Of a stretch of DNA of 64,000 nucleotides, positions 24,227-34,402 are shown piece after piece. The notes beneath the pieces are model-generated. The model was not told the origin of the DNA, made no database searches, and saw nothing but the letters and a program-made list of their open reading frames with translations. This DNA is from Flavobacterium tiangeerense. Its GTDB lineage: Bacteria; Bacteroidota; Bacteroidia; Flavobacteriales; Flavobacteriaceae. The stretch lies in the NCBI RefSeq assembly GCF_007830355.1, contig NZ_VLKO01000005.1, forward strand, positions 62,001-126,000. Reading direction: 5' to 3'. The first letter of the stretch is position 1, and each line of letters begins with the position of its first letter. Position numbers and translations under genes: made by a program.

Positions 24227-25744
24227 TTAAGGAATAACATTCAACATTTTTTGTGTTGCAATGATAGCTGCAACGGTCTGGTCAGAATCTAATCCTCGTG
24301 TTTTGAATTCTTTACCATTGTTTAGCCATGTTATTATAGTTTCGCATAATGCATCAGAACTACTTCCTGGTGGGATTCGTACTGCATAATCTATCAAATG
24401 AGGCAATTCTAAATTTTTGCTTTTGTATATTTTTGTCAATGCATTCATAAAAGCATCAAATTGTCCATCACCTTGTGCGTGTTCTTCAATCACTTCTCCA
24501 TCAATTTTTAGTGATAAGGTGGTTGATGGACGCATGCCTTTTGCATGAGATAATATATAGGACTCAACAATAATTTTTTCTTGATAAGTTTGACTGTCTA
24601 AAACATCAGAGATTATATAAGGTAAATCTTCTTTGGTAACGGTTTCTTTTTTATCACCTAATTCAATGATACGTTGCGTAACTAATTTTAAATCTTCAGG
24701 GTTTAATTGAAGGCCTAATTCCTGAAGATTTTTTTCAATATTAGCTTTGCCAGATGTTTTGCCTAAAGCATACTTTCTTTTTCGACCAAAACGTTCTGGT
24801 AATAGATCGTTAAAATAAAGGTTATTTTTATTGTCTCCGTCAGCATGAATACCGGCTGTTTGTGTAAATACATTATCACCTACTATAGGTTTGTTTGCCG
24901 GAATTCTATATCCTGTAAAAGTTTCGACCAACTTACTCACTGAATATAAGGATGATTCTTTTACGCCAATTGCTATTTCCGGAAAAAAGTCATTGATAAC
25001 GGCAACGGCACTTTCAAGTGGAGCATTTCCTGCACGCTCTCCCATGCCATTTACAGTAACGTGTAGGCCATGAATACCAGCTTTTATAGCTTCCATGACA
25101 TTTGCAATGCTTAAATCATAATCATTGTGGGCATGAAAATCAAAATGGATGCTAGGATATCGCGTTGTGATTTTCGAAATGAACTCAAGTGTTTCTGATG
25201 GGATCAATACTCCCAATGTATCTGGAAGTAAGATTCTTTTCACGGGCTGTTGTGTTAGGAAATCTAAATATTGAAATACATATTCAGGAGAATTACGCAT
25301 GCCGTTGCTCCAATCTTCTAGATATACATTTGTAGAAATGTTATTTTCTTGGGCTAATGCAATGGCTGCAGCAATTTCATCAAAGTGTTCTTGGGGAGTT
25401 TTTTTTAACTGATGCGTTAGATGATTCAAAGATCCTTTGGTTAATAAATTTTGAACTTTAGCACCTGTTTTTTTCATCCATTCAATAGATAATCCGCCAT
25501 CTACAAAAGTGAGTACTTCTATTCTATCTGTATAATTTTGTTTATTGGCCCAAGCCATAATGCCTTTTACTCCCTGAAATTCTCCGTCGCTCACTCGTGC
25601 AGAGGCAATTTCTATACGGTCAATATTTAATTCTTCGATCAATAATTGTGCAATGGTCAATTTTTCTGCAGCAGAAAAGGATACTCCTGAGGTTTGTTCA
25701 CCATCACGGAGCGTTGTGTCCATTATTTCAATTTTTCTTTTCAT
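24227..25744 (-). CDS. leuA: 2-isopropylmalate synthase-type enzyme with regulatory domain
   Basis: About 505 residues from the Met of MKRKIEIMDTTLRDGEQ; earlier Met codons would give a short unconserved extension. The catalytic TIM barrel shows DTTLRDGEQTSG, the metal-binding HAHNDYDLS and NGMGERAGNAPLE, and the C-terminal LeuA regulatory domain ends with DYAVRIPPGSSSDA. The enzyme condenses acetyl-CoA with 2-oxoisovalerate. The subgroup is divergent from proteobacterial LeuA, and a citramalate synthase (pyruvate as acceptor) is possible. Its place between leuD and leuB argues for leucine synthesis, perhaps with Leu feedback. Confidence 0.85.
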   Translation of the reverse strand: MKRKIEIMDTTLRDGEQTSGVSFSAAEKLTIAQLLIEELNIDRIEIASARVSDGEFQGVKGIMAWANKQNYTDRIEVLTFVDGGLSIEWMKKTGAKVQNLLTKGSLNHLTHQLKKTPQEHFDEIAAAIALAQENNISTNVYLEDWSNGMRNSPEYVFQYLDFLTQQPVKRILLPDTLGVLIPSETLEFISKITTRYPSIHFDFHAHNDYDLSIANVMEAIKAGIHGLHVTVNGMGERAGNAPLESAVAVINDFFPEIAIGVKESSLYSVSKLVETFTGYRIPANKPIVGDNVFTQTAGIHADGDNKNNLYFNDLLPERFGRKRKYALGKTSGKANIEKNLQELGLQLNPEDLKLVTQRIIELGDKKETVTKEDLPYIISDVLDSQTYQEKIIVESYILSHAKGMRPSTTLSLKIDGEVIEEHAQGDGQFDAFMNALTKIYKSKNLELPHLIDYAVRIPPGSSSDALCETIITWLNNGKEFKTRGLDSDQTVAAIIATQKMLNVIP

Positions 25745-25830
25745 CATTATAAATTTGGAACTCAAAAAACCAACTTTTTACGAGCTGTATTTTTAGGTTT
25801 TACGATAGTGCTTCGTATTTGATTTTGTAC

Positions 25831-26427
25831 TTAAAAGGGACGTGTGTTTGCAAATTCTTTAATATCTTCTTTCATGTTTTGTAGGTAATCAATATCATCA
25901 AAACCGTTGATCATATTGTTCTTTTTGTAGCCGTTAATGGCAAAAGATTCTTGCTGACCTGTGGTTAACAAGGTGATGGTTTGATTTGGTAAGTTGATTT
26001 CTAGTTGCGTAGAAGGATCTTCGGCAATGGCTTTAAAAATAGAATCGGCAAATTCGGGGCTCACCTGTACAGGCAAAACACCAATATTGAGACAGTTTCC
26101 TTTAAAAATATCTGCAAAAAAACTAGATACAACTGCTCTAAAGCCGTAATCATATACCGCCCATGCGGCGTGTTCACGAGAAGAACCAGAGCCAAAATTT
26201 TTCCCGCCCACTAAAATTTTACCGCTGTAGGTACTGTCATTTAAAACGAAATCTTTTTTGGGAGATTCGTCCGAGTTGTATCGCCAATCTCTAAATAAGT
26301 TGTCGCCAAAACCTACACGCTCAGTTGCTTTTAAGAAACGAGCTGGAATGATTTGGTCCGTATCTACATTTTCTATCGGCAGTGGTACTGCGCTACTAGT
26401 TAGTATATTGAATTTATCGTATGCCAT
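25831..26427 (-). CDS. leuD: 3-isopropylmalate dehydratase small subunit
   Basis: A 198-residue subunit, the usual size. Conserved marks are NVDTDQIIPARFLK near the N-terminus and GKNFGSGSSREHA, the loop that completes the active site of the LeuCD isomerase. With LeuC it converts 2- to 3-isopropylmalate. It follows leuC after a repeat-containing gap of 115 bases. Confidence 0.95.
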   Translation of the reverse strand: MAYDKFNILTSSAVPLPIENVDTDQIIPARFLKATERVGFGDNLFRDWRYNSDESPKKDFVLNDSTYSGKILVGGKNFGSGSSREHAAWAVYDYGFRAVVSSFFADIFKGNCLNIGVLPVQVSPEFADSIFKAIAEDPSTQLEINLPNQTITLLTTGQQESFAINGYKKNNMINGFDDIDYLQNMKEDIKEFANTRPF

Positions 26428-26442
26428 TTTTATTTTTTATTA

Positions 26443-26475
26443 GCCCCTCAACCCCCGAAGGGGAGTTGTTGGAGG
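26443..26475. repeat. C/G-rich intergenic hairpin repeat between leuC and leuD
   Basis: The sequence CTCAACCCCCGAAGGGG with its following GAGTTG can fold into a stem; this C-run/G-run type (CCCCxAAxCCCC...GGGG) is a frequent dispersed repeat in Flavobacterium. A shorter hairpin CTCCC-ttt-GGGAG lies at 26522-26534 in the same gap, and a related G-rich stretch precedes dnaE at 28597-28629. Confidence 0.5.
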
Positions 26476-26542
26476 CGAAAGTTGTTTTTTTTTAATTGTA
26501 CTATTTATTTTGTTGAAAATTCTCCCTTTGGGAGTTAGGAGG

Positions 26543-27937
26543 CTACATTAATTTTCTTGGGTCTGTTAAAACTCCGGTAACAGCAGCAGCGGCAGCCATA
26601 ATAGGACTTGCAAGCAAAGTCCTTGAACCAGGGCCTTGTCTTCCTTCAAAATTTCTATTGGATGTACTTACTGCATATTTTCCTGCAGGAACTTTATCAT
26701 CATTCATGGCCAAACAGGCAGAACAACCGGGCTGACGCAATACAAAACCAGCTTCGGTAAGAATGTCTAGAAGACCCTCTTCTTTGATTTGTGCTTCCAC
26801 AACGTGAGAACCTGGAACCAACCATGCTGTTACGTTATCGGCCTTTTTTCGTCCTTTTACAATTTCGGCGAAAGCCCTAAAATCTTCAATACGACCGTTA
26901 GTGCAGCTCCCTAAGAAAACATAATCAATTGGTTTGCCTATCATCACATCATCTTCTTGAAAACCCATGTAGGCCAATGATTTTTTATAGGTTTCGGCGC
27001 CACCTTCTACTCGGTTGGCGTTTGGAATATTTTTTGAGATACCAATTCCCATCCCTGGATTAGTTCCGTAAGTAATCATTGGCTCGATATCTGTTGCATC
27101 GATATTTAATTCAGCATCAAAAATAGCATCAGCATCGGTTTTTAAGGTTTTCCAATATGCAACGGCTTTTGTCCAAGCTTCGCCTTTTGGAGCATATAAT
27201 CTTCCTTCAAGGAAATCGAATGTTTTTTGATCTGGAGCAATCATGCCACCACGAGCACCCATTTCTATGCTTAAATTGCACACGGTCATTCGGCCTTCCA
27301 TCGACATTTCTTCAAAAACATTTCCTGCGTACTCAACAAAATAGCCTGTTCCGCCAGAAGTGGTCAGTTGAGAAATGATATAAAGGGCTACATCTTTTGG
27401 ACCTACGCCTTTGCTTAAAGTTCCGTTTACATTGATGCGCATTTTTTTTGGTTTGGGTTGCATGATGCATTGGGTAGCCAAAACCATTTCGACCTCAGAA
27501 GTTCCTATTCCAAAAGCGATTGCTCCAAAAGCACCGTGCGTAGAGGTGTGCGAATCTCCACAAACTATTGTGGCTCCTGGCAAAGTAATTCCGTTTTCTG
27601 GCCCTACAACATGCACGATTCCGTTTTTGTGATGTCCTAATCCCCAGTGTGAAATGCCGTACGTGGCTGCATTATCCTCCAAGGCTTGCAATTGATTTGC
27701 TGATAGAGGATCAACAACAGGTAGGTGTTGGTTTATAGTTGGGGTATTGTGATCTGCAGAGGCAAAAGTACGCTCTGGGTATAAAACCGTTACATTTCTA
27801 GCTTTTAATCCTAAAAAAGCTACTGGACTTGTAACCTCATGAATGAAATGGCGGTCAATAAAAAACACATCTGGTCCATCTTCTATTTTGCGCACCACGT
27901 GTGCATCCCATACTTTGTCAAATAATGTAGTACTCAT
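26543..27937 (-). CDS. leuC: 3-isopropylmalate dehydratase large subunit
   Basis: A 464-residue aconitase-type subunit of normal length. The [4Fe-4S] cluster ligands are visible in GSCTNGR and in [10 protein letters not shown] near the C-terminus; [12 protein letters not shown] and [10 protein letters not shown] are further family blocks. It is the first gene of the leucine operon, preceded by a -7 promoter box. Confidence 0.96.
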   Translation of the reverse strand: MSTTLFDKVWDAHVVRKIEDGPDVFFIDRHFIHEVTSPVAFLGLKARNVTVLYPERTFASADHNTPTINQHLPVVDPLSANQLQALEDNAATYGISHWGLGHHKNGIVHVVGPENGITLPGATIVCGDSHTSTHGAFGAIAFGIGTSEVEMVLATQCIMQPKPKKMRINVNGTLSKGVGPKDVALYIISQLTTSGGTGYFVEYAGNVFEEMSMEGRMTVCNLSIEMGARGGMIAPDQKTFDFLEGRLYAPKGEAWTKAVAYWKTLKTDADAIFDAELNIDATDIEPMITYGTNPGMGIGISKNIPNANRVEGGAETYKKSLAYMGFQEDDVMIGKPIDYVFLGSCTNGRIEDFRAFAEIVKGRKKADNVTAWLVPGSHVVEAQIKEEGLLDILTEAGFVLRQPGCSACLAMNDDKVPAGKYAVSTSNRNFEGRQGPGSRTLLASPIMAAAAAVTGVLTDPRKLM

Positions 27938-27988
27938 TGTATAAATTTTAGTTTTGTGGCCAAGTAAGCCTTAGGATAATCAAGAACG

Positions 27989-27996
27989 CAAAACTA
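27989..27996 (-). promoter_or_regulatory. -7 promoter box of the leucine operon
   Basis: On the reverse strand this reads TAGTTTTG, a perfect TAnnTTTG element about 50 bases ahead of the leuC ATG. No TTG is seen at the -33 distance. Confidence 0.5.
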
Positions 27997-28596
27997 AAAA
28001 AAGGAGTTAATGTGTATTTTTGATTTTTTCAATTTATACGATGCCCAAAAGCTCAACCAAATATTTCATAACTGAATTTTGTATTTTTGACTTCTTTTTT
28101 AAAAGTGTGATTTTTAATTTTGACAAAATGTGTTGTCGTTTTTTTAATTTTTGATATTTATCGAATAGTTAGTATTTATGCTTTTGAAGTAGTTTGAGTT
28201 GTGAATATTTAACGGAATTAGATTAAAATTGATTTTTTTTCAATTTTAAATTCGTTGTTTGACTATTGATATAACTATTTTAAACCTAATTTTAGGAATA
28301 AGTTGGTTGTTTTTTAATTGTCTTACGTTATTTTTTTTGTTGAAATACTACGACATCCAAAAATTAATATGTGGTCTTTTTATCTTTATAACACAGTATG
28401 ATTTAGACGATTTGTTCCAAGTCATTCTGGTTTTAGTAGGAGAATAGTCTTGGAAAATAAATTTGTTTTTGTTAGTAACTTAGCTTTAGTTCTACTCAAA
28501 AAAAACTAAATTTGAAATTCATTTTTTGCTACTTTCATTAATTTTAAAGTGTTTAAAGCCAGTTAAATACACTGTCTAAATCTATGAGTTTAGACA

Positions 28597-28629
28597 CCCT
28601 TTCCTTTGGGGAGGGCTGGTGAGGGGATT
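28597..28629 (+). repeat. G-rich dispersed repeat abutting the dnaE start
   Basis: CCCTTTCC-TTTGGGGAGGG followed by CTGGTGAGGGG is a well-known type of flavobacterial intergenic repeat. It ends 2-3 bases before the dnaE ATG and its G-rich part occupies the place of a ribosome-binding site. Confidence 0.5.
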
Positions 28630-28630
28630 T

Positions 28631-31600
28631 ATGTACTTAATATTCGATACCGAAACCACAGGATTACCAAAGCGTTGGGGCGCTCCCATTTCTGACACAG
28701 ACAATTGGCCGAGATGTATTCAAATTGCTTGGCAGTTGCATGATGATATGGGAAAACTCATCGAGCATCAAGATTATTTGGTCAAGCCCGAAGGTTTTAA
28801 TATACCGTATGATGCGGAACGAATTCACGGTATCTCTACGGAATTGGCAGATGCCAATGGCGTTTCATTGTCTGAAGTTTTAGAGAAATTCAATATTGCT
28901 TTAGGTAAAGCGAAGTTTATTGTGGGTCAAAATTTAGGTTTTGACATCAATATTATGGGTTGCGAATTCTATCGAATGGGAGTGGAAAGCCAAATGAGCT
29001 CGATGCCTATTCTGGATACGTGTACTGAAATTACTGCTTCCTTATTGAAATTACCAGGAGGTCGTGGAGGCAAATTCAAATTGCCTACGTTGACAGAGTT
29101 GCACTCGTATCTTTTTAATAAACCTTTCGGCGAAGCACACAACGCTACTGCCGATGTGGAGGCAACAACACGCTGTTTTTTAGAATTAATACGTCGTGAA
29201 ATTTTTACGAAAGAAGAACTGGATGTTCCGGTTTCTTATTTCAAAGATTTCCAAAGTAAAAACCCAACCGAAATCAAACTCATTGGGTTAAAACATATCA
29301 ATTTAAAGAAGGCTTCAGATAAAATCCGACAACAATTTGGCGAAAAGCAAGCGCCTACTGTTTCTAAAGAGGACCTTTCGGAGAATAAGAAAGTTTTAGT
29401 TGAAGCGCCCTTTGTTCATTTGCACAATCATACCCAGTTTTCGGTATTGCAATCTACCATTAGCATTGCTGCATTAGTCAAAGCGGCAGCGCAACAAAAA
29501 ATGCCTGCGGTTGCCATGACCGATCATGCGAATTTGATGGGAGCGTTTCATTTTGTGCGTGATATTTTAAATCACAACAAAGCAGCGGTGGCTAAAAATA
29601 ATGCGGCAATAGAAAACGGTGAGGAACCTACCGAAGTTCCTATGAAACCTATTGTAGGTTGCGAATTTTTTGTTTGCGAAGACCATAAAAACAAGTCGGT
29701 TAAGGATAATGGATACCAAATAGTCCTTTTGGCGAAGACCAAAAAAGGATATCATAATTTGGCTAAAATGTCTTCTATTGCATATACTGAAGGATTTTAT
29801 TATGTACCCAGAATCGACAGGAAAGTTATTCAGGAATTCAAAGAAGATATTATTGTTTTGTCTGGAAACTTGTATGGTGAAATACCAAATAAGATTCTAA
29901 ACATTGGTGAAAACCAAGCCGAAGATGCTTTGATCTGGTGGAAAAATGAATTCAAGGACGATTTTTATATTGAGGTCATGCGCCACAATCAAGAAGATGA
30001 AAATAGGGTGAATACTTCTTTGATTTCATTGGCAAGAAAGCACGATGTTAAGATCGTTGCCACAAACAATACCTTTTATATAGACAAGGAAAATTCGAAT
30101 GCACATGATATTTTGCTTTGTGTGCGCGATGGTGAAAAACAAACTACACCTATTGGTCGTGGCCGCGGCTATCGTTATGGGTTGCCAAATCAAGAGTACT
30201 ATTTCAAGTCTGGGGACGAAATGAAGCAACTCTTTGCTAATTTACCAGAGGCGATTTCAAATATTTCGGAGATTGTAGATAAAATTGAAATTTATGATTT
30301 GGCTCGCGAAGTATTGCTTCCAAAGTTTGAAATTCCAGTTGAATTTAATAATCCCGAAGACGCCGTTGATGGTGGAGTGAGAGGTGAAAATGCGTATTTG
30401 AGGCATCTTACTTTTGAGGGAGCTAAAAAAAGATATCCTGTAATTACTGAAGAAATTCAAGAACGATTGGATTTCGAATTATTAACGATTTCTAATTCTG
30501 GTTATCCTGGATATTTCTTGATTGTACAGGATTTAATCGCCGAAGCCAGAAGTATGGGCGTTTCGGTAGGTCCAGGAAGGGGTTCTGCGGCGGGATCGGT
30601 AGTGGCGTATTGTTTGAAAATTACCAATATAGATCCTTTAAAGTACAACTTGCTTTTTGAGCGTTTCCTGAATCCGGATCGTGTGTCATTACCCGATATT
30701 GATATCGATTTTGATGATGAAGGCCGAAGCAGTGTGATGGATTATGTGATCCGAAAATACGGTTCCAAGCAAGTGGCGCAAATTATCACCTATGGTAAAA
30801 TGGCTACCAAATCAGCAATTCGTGATACTGCTCGTGTACTAGATTTACCACTTTTTGAAGCAGATAAAATTGCGAAATTGATTCCGGGAATGATGCCGTC
30901 TAAGTGGAATTTAGCTCGGTTTTTAAATGAAAAAGAAGATATCATAAAAAAAGCGGTTCGACCGGAAGAGTATGATAAAATAAAAGAATTAATAGGACTT
31001 GCCAATGAAGATGACCTTGGAGGTGAAACCATTCAGCAAGCCAAAGTTTTAGAGGGGAATCTAAGAAATACGGGGATTCACGCTTGTGGAGTGATTATTA
31101 CACCAAGTGATATTACTAATTTTGTTCCTGTGGCTACGGCCAAAGATTCGGATTTGTATGTGACTCAATTTGATAACTCGGTGGTAGAGAGCGCTGGTTT
31201 ATTAAAGATGGACTTCTTGGGTTTGAAGACCCTAACGTTGATAAAAGATACCGTTAAGCTAGTAAAATACCGAAGCGGAATTGAGCTCAATCCAGATGAG
31301 TTTCCTATTGATGATCTAAAAACATACGAGCTTTTTCAGCGCGGTGAAACGGTTGGTATTTTTCAGTATGAAAGTCCTGGAATGCAAAAATACATGAAGG
31401 AGTTAAAGCCTACGGTTTTCCCCGATTTAATTGCCATGAATGCCTTATACCGTCCGGGTCCGATAGCTTATATTCCGAGTTTCGTCAAGCGAAAAAATGG
31501 TGAGGAAGAGATTATTTACGATCTTGAAGCTTGCGAAGAATTACTTAAGGATACCTACGGAATTACCGTTTATCAAGAGCAAGTAATGCTTTTATCCCAA

Positions 31601-33175
31601 AAACTGGCTGATTTCTCTAAGGGTGATGCCGATGTTTTGCGTAAAGCAATGGGAAAAAAGCAAAAGGACGTTTTGGACAAAATGAAACCTAAATTTATCA
31701 GTCAGGCTGCCGCCAAAGGGCATGCCGAAGATAAACTGGAGAAAATTTGGAAAGACTGGGAAGCCTTTGCGGAATATGCCTTTAATAAATCCCACTCTAC
31801 TTGTTATGCTTGGATTGCTTATCAAACGGCCTACTTAAAAGCAAATTACCCTGCAGAGTATATGGCAGCGGTACTGTCTAATAATATGAGTGATATCAAA
31901 CAAGTTTCTTTCTTTATGGAAGAGTGTAAGCGAATGGGCTTGCAAGTTTTGGGTCCTGATGTAAATGAATCATTCTATAAATTTACTGTAAATGATGATT
32001 ATGCGGTACGTTTTGGGATGGGAGCTATAAAGGGTGTCGGTTCTGGTGCAGTTGCAACCATAGTGGAGAGAAGAAAAGACGGGAAATACAAATCCATTTT
32101 TGATTTGACCAAACGAATTGATTTGCGTGCTGCCAATAAAAAAGCGTTAGAAAACTTAGCGCTGGCTGGAGGTTTTGACTCTTTTGGCGATACAACTAGA
32201 GCGCAATACTTTCATGATGATGGAGACGGAATAACGTTTTACGAAAAAGCGATTCGGTATGGAGCTAAGTTTCAAGAAAACGAAAATTCCTCTCAAGTAA
32301 GTTTGTTTGGCGATGCTAGCGAGGTGCAAATTGCTGAACCTGTAGTGCCTCCATGTGAAGATTGGAGCACGATGGAAAAATTATCAAGAGAAAAGGAGGT
32401 TGTAGGTATTTACATCTCTGGGCATCCGCTGGATGATTTTAGATTTGAAATAAAATATTTTTGCAATGCTCGTTTAGATGCGCTCAGAAACATGGAGCAG
32501 TATGTAGGTAAGAATTTAACCTTTGCCGGTATTGTAAGTAATTTTCAACGCCGAACCGCTAAGAATGGTAAGGATTGGGCAATATTTACACTCGAAGGAT
32601 TTGAAGAGAGTTTTGAGTTTAAAATTTTTGGTGAAGAGTATCTCAAGTTTTATCATTTTTTATACAATAATCAATTTGTGTTTATAAAAGTACTCATTAA
32701 AGAAGGTTGGGTCAATCAGGATACAGGCAAAAAAAGTGAGCCAAGAATGCAATTTGTAGAGGTTAAGCAATTGCAGGATGTGTTGGCTACTTTTGCCAAA
32801 AAACTTATTTTGTATCTTAACATAAATGATTTACATGCTGAATTTATTCACAATTTAAGTCGGCTTTTTCAAGAGTATAAAGGAGATAACACCGTTTCAT
32901 TTGAAGTAATGGAACTCGAAAAAATAAAAAAACTTATTCCAGTTGCAACACCAGATATAGATCCAGAAGAGATGAGTTTTGCAGATGATTTAGAAGATGT
33001 TGAGGCTGGCAATGGGGAACTGGGTGAAGCAACGGCAGTAGTAAAAGTAGAAGAGGTTGAGGAGATAAAAGTAGTTACAAAGCTAGCAATGGCTAGTAGA
33101 AAATTGAAAGTTAAAATTTCAAATGAATTACTATTTGAGTTAGAGAAAATGCAAATTAATTTTAAACTAAATTAA
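28631..33175 (+). CDS. dnaE: DNA polymerase III alpha subunit with fused N-terminal proofreading exonuclease
   Basis: A 1514-residue replicative polymerase, starting at ATG 28631 (MYLIFDTETTG); an in-frame GTG-like start 12 bases earlier would fall inside the repeat. Residues 1-200 are a DnaQ-like DEDDh exonuclease with FDTETTG and HNATADVEATTRCF. From about 260 follows a PHP domain (HLHNHTQFSVL, MTDHANLMGA), then the polymerase palm with PDIDIDFDDEGR near 688, finger and beta-clamp regions, and an OB-fold near 1295 (FAGIVSNFQRRTAKNG). A fused exonuclease is seen in flavobacterial DnaE and makes polymerase and editing one chain. It is a single-gene unit. Confidence 0.96.
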   Translation: MYLIFDTETTGLPKRWGAPISDTDNWPRCIQIAWQLHDDMGKLIEHQDYLVKPEGFNIPYDAERIHGISTELADANGVSLSEVLEKFNIALGKAKFIVGQNLGFDINIMGCEFYRMGVESQMSSMPILDTCTEITASLLKLPGGRGGKFKLPTLTELHSYLFNKPFGEAHNATADVEATTRCFLELIRREIFTKEELDVPVSYFKDFQSKNPTEIKLIGLKHINLKKASDKIRQQFGEKQAPTVSKEDLSENKKVLVEAPFVHLHNHTQFSVLQSTISIAALVKAAAQQKMPAVAMTDHANLMGAFHFVRDILNHNKAAVAKNNAAIENGEEPTEVPMKPIVGCEFFVCEDHKNKSVKDNGYQIVLLAKTKKGYHNLAKMSSIAYTEGFYYVPRIDRKVIQEFKEDIIVLSGNLYGEIPNKILNIGENQAEDALIWWKNEFKDDFYIEVMRHNQEDENRVNTSLISLARKHDVKIVATNNTFYIDKENSNAHDILLCVRDGEKQTTPIGRGRGYRYGLPNQEYYFKSGDEMKQLFANLPEAISNISEIVDKIEIYDLAREVLLPKFEIPVEFNNPEDAVDGGVRGENAYLRHLTFEGAKKRYPVITEEIQERLDFELLTISNSGYPGYFLIVQDLIAEARSMGVSVGPGRGSAAGSVVAYCLKITNIDPLKYNLLFERFLNPDRVSLPDIDIDFDDEGRSSVMDYVIRKYGSKQVAQIITYGKMATKSAIRDTARVLDLPLFEADKIAKLIPGMMPSKWNLARFLNEKEDIIKKAVRPEEYDKIKELIGLANEDDLGGETIQQAKVLEGNLRNTGIHACGVIITPSDITNFVPVATAKDSDLYVTQFDNSVVESAGLLKMDFLGLKTLTLIKDTVKLVKYRSGIELNPDEFPIDDLKTYELFQRGETVGIFQYESPGMQKYMKELKPTVFPDLIAMNALYRPGPIAYIPSFVKRKNGEEEIIYDLEACEELLKDTYGITVYQEQVMLLSQKLADFSKGDADVLRKAMGKKQKDVLDKMKPKFISQAAAKGHAEDKLEKIWKDWEAFAEYAFNKSHSTCYAWIAYQTAYLKANYPAEYMAAVLSNNMSDIKQVSFFMEECKRMGLQVLGPDVNESFYKFTVNDDYAVRFGMGAIKGVGSGAVATIVERRKDGKYKSIFDLTKRIDLRAANKKALENLALAGGFDSFGDTTRAQYFHDDGDGITFYEKAIRYGAKFQENENSSQVSLFGDASEVQIAEPVVPPCEDWSTMEKLSREKEVVGIYISGHPLDDFRFEIKYFCNARLDALRNMEQYVGKNLTFAGIVSNFQRRTAKNGKDWAIFTLEGFEESFEFKIFGEEYLKFYHFLYNNQFVFIKVLIKEGWVNQDTGKKSEPRMQFVEVKQLQDVLATFAKKLILYLNINDLHAEFIHNLSRLFQEYKGDNTVSFEVMELEKIKKLIPVATPDIDPEEMSFADDLEDVEAGNGELGEATAVVKVEEVEEIKVVTKLAMASRKLKVKISNELLFELEKMQINFKLN

Positions 33176-33322
33176 TGTTTGGGATGTGATTTGTAATTCG
33201 TACAAATTTATTTGTAAGCTTTAAAATTGTAGGAATGACTTTTGTAATTTTTTTTCAACACTTTTTATAAAGTATTGATTCTTAATGAATAGTTAAATTT
33301 AACATCCATCTTCATGCAATTT

Positions 33323-33356
33323 TTGAGAAATTATTAGTGTAATTGAAGTACTTTTG
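33323..33356 (+). promoter_or_regulatory. complete Bacteroidota promoter of the barrel protein gene
   Basis: TTG at 33323-33325, a 23-base spacer and TACTTTTG at 33349-33356 match the TTG-N17-23-TAnnTTTG consensus in full. The start codon follows 23 bases later. Confidence 0.65.
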
Positions 33357-33379
33357 CATAAAATATAAAAAACAATAGC

Positions 33380-34315
33380 ATGAAAAAACAGTTATTCTTA
33401 TTGGGATTCGCACTATGCACAATGACGATGGTAGCCCAAACAGAAAAAAATGAAAGTTGGTATTTTAAATTAGGTGGTTCTTATTTTATGCAAACTGCAG
33501 CTACAGAATTTCCAACCGTTGGAGGGAACTTACCCTTAAATAGAACTTACGTTGGAGGTAAATTAGTTTCTGAAGAAAGTGTAACAGGATCTTTTGGAGA
33601 AGGTTTTAGAACTGGATTAACTGCAGGATACAGATTTAATACAAGAGTTGGATTTGAAATGGGTGTAAATTATTACTCAAGTGCTGATAAAACAATGGCT
33701 CAAACAACTACTGATGCTAATACTCCTAGTATTTATAATTTTAAATCTGTAGGTAAAATTACCGCTTTTGACTTAGCTCCTTCCTTAGTATTATTTTTAG
33801 GTGAATCTAATGGTTTTGAGCCATACAGTAAGGTTGGTGTAATTGTTCCTGTACATGGAGATTTAGAAATTACTACAGATGCAACTCCTGCGATTGGATT
33901 TAATCCAGCAACTAGCTCATATGTTTACGGGAATGTTCATAGTGTTGATAAAGTGAAACCAAATCCTACTGTAGGTTTTATGGCGGCATTGGGTACTTCA
34001 TATAAATTAGGGAAAAATATTTCAGCATTTGCTGAATTAGAATACCGTAACTTTACAGTTCATGGAAAAAGTAAAGAGACGACTAGTTTCACAGTTAATG
34101 GTAATGATGCTTTAGCAACCAGAACAAATTCTCAAATCAACACCAATTATGTTGATCGTTTGGATGTGAATTCTAATAACCCATTGTTTAATCCAAATAC
34201 AGCAACGCCGGATACTAAGGATACTACTAGACCAAATGACAAAATGGATGAGTTGAGTTCTTACGTAGGTATAAGCGGTTTAGGATTAACTCTTGGATTG
34301 AAGTACAGTTTGTAA
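33380..34315 (+). CDS. outer-membrane beta-barrel protein (porin-like)
   Basis: A 311-residue protein with a signal peptide cut near MTMVAQ (residue 20), followed by alternating amphipathic strands with aromatic belts (WYFKLGGSYF, TAGYRFNTRVGFEMGVNYY, AFAELEYRNF) and a C-terminal strand GLGLTLGLKYSL. The form fits the small flavobacterial outer-membrane beta-barrel family (OmpA-barrel/OprF-like without the peptidoglycan domain). It has a full-consensus promoter and strong terminator, so it is likely a well-expressed single gene. The exact channel or adhesion role is unknown. Confidence 0.85.
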   Translation: MKKQLFLLGFALCTMTMVAQTEKNESWYFKLGGSYFMQTAATEFPTVGGNLPLNRTYVGGKLVSEESVTGSFGEGFRTGLTAGYRFNTRVGFEMGVNYYSSADKTMAQTTTDANTPSIYNFKSVGKITAFDLAPSLVLFLGESNGFEPYSKVGVIVPVHGDLEITTDATPAIGFNPATSSYVYGNVHSVDKVKPNPTVGFMAALGTSYKLGKNISAFAELEYRNFTVHGKSKETTSFTVNGNDALATRTNSQINTNYVDRLDVNSNNPLFNPNTATPDTKDTTRPNDKMDELSSYVGISGLGLTLGLKYSL

Positions 34316-34339
34316 TTTAATAAAAAGTTTTAAGAAGAA

Positions 34340-34368
34340 GGGGTGTTCGAAAGAGCATCCCTTTTTTT
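34340..34368 (+). terminator. intrinsic terminator of the barrel protein gene
   Basis: A 9-bp stem with two G-U pairs (GGGGTGTTC at 34340-34348, GAGCATCCC at 34353-34361) followed by seven T residues. Confidence 0.8.
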
Positions 34369-34402
34369 GTTTGAAAAAATAAGTTTCGGAGATTGTTTTC
34401 AT

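Larger units (their letters stand above)
27938..28630. other. divergent intergenic region between leuC and dnaE
   Basis: A 693-base AT-rich gap. It holds the leu promoter box at 27989-27996, a hairpin GTCTAAA...TTTAGAC at 28574-28595, and a G-rich dispersed repeat at 28597-28629 directly in front of dnaE. A 62-codon frame from a TTG at 28259 has a hydrophobic translation (FFNCLTLFFLLKYYD) but no good start or neighbour support; I do not call it a gene. No leucine-rich leader peptide was found ahead of leuC. Confidence 0.5.

Noticed and set aside
27938..28100. Leucine attenuator leader peptide before leuC
   Set aside because: No Leu-rich short frame or terminator/antiterminator pair was found on the - strand there.
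28259..28447. 62-codon hydrophobic frame from TTG ahead of dnaE
   Set aside because: It has no proper start, no promoter and no neighbour support; the translation is what AT-rich sequence commonly gives.
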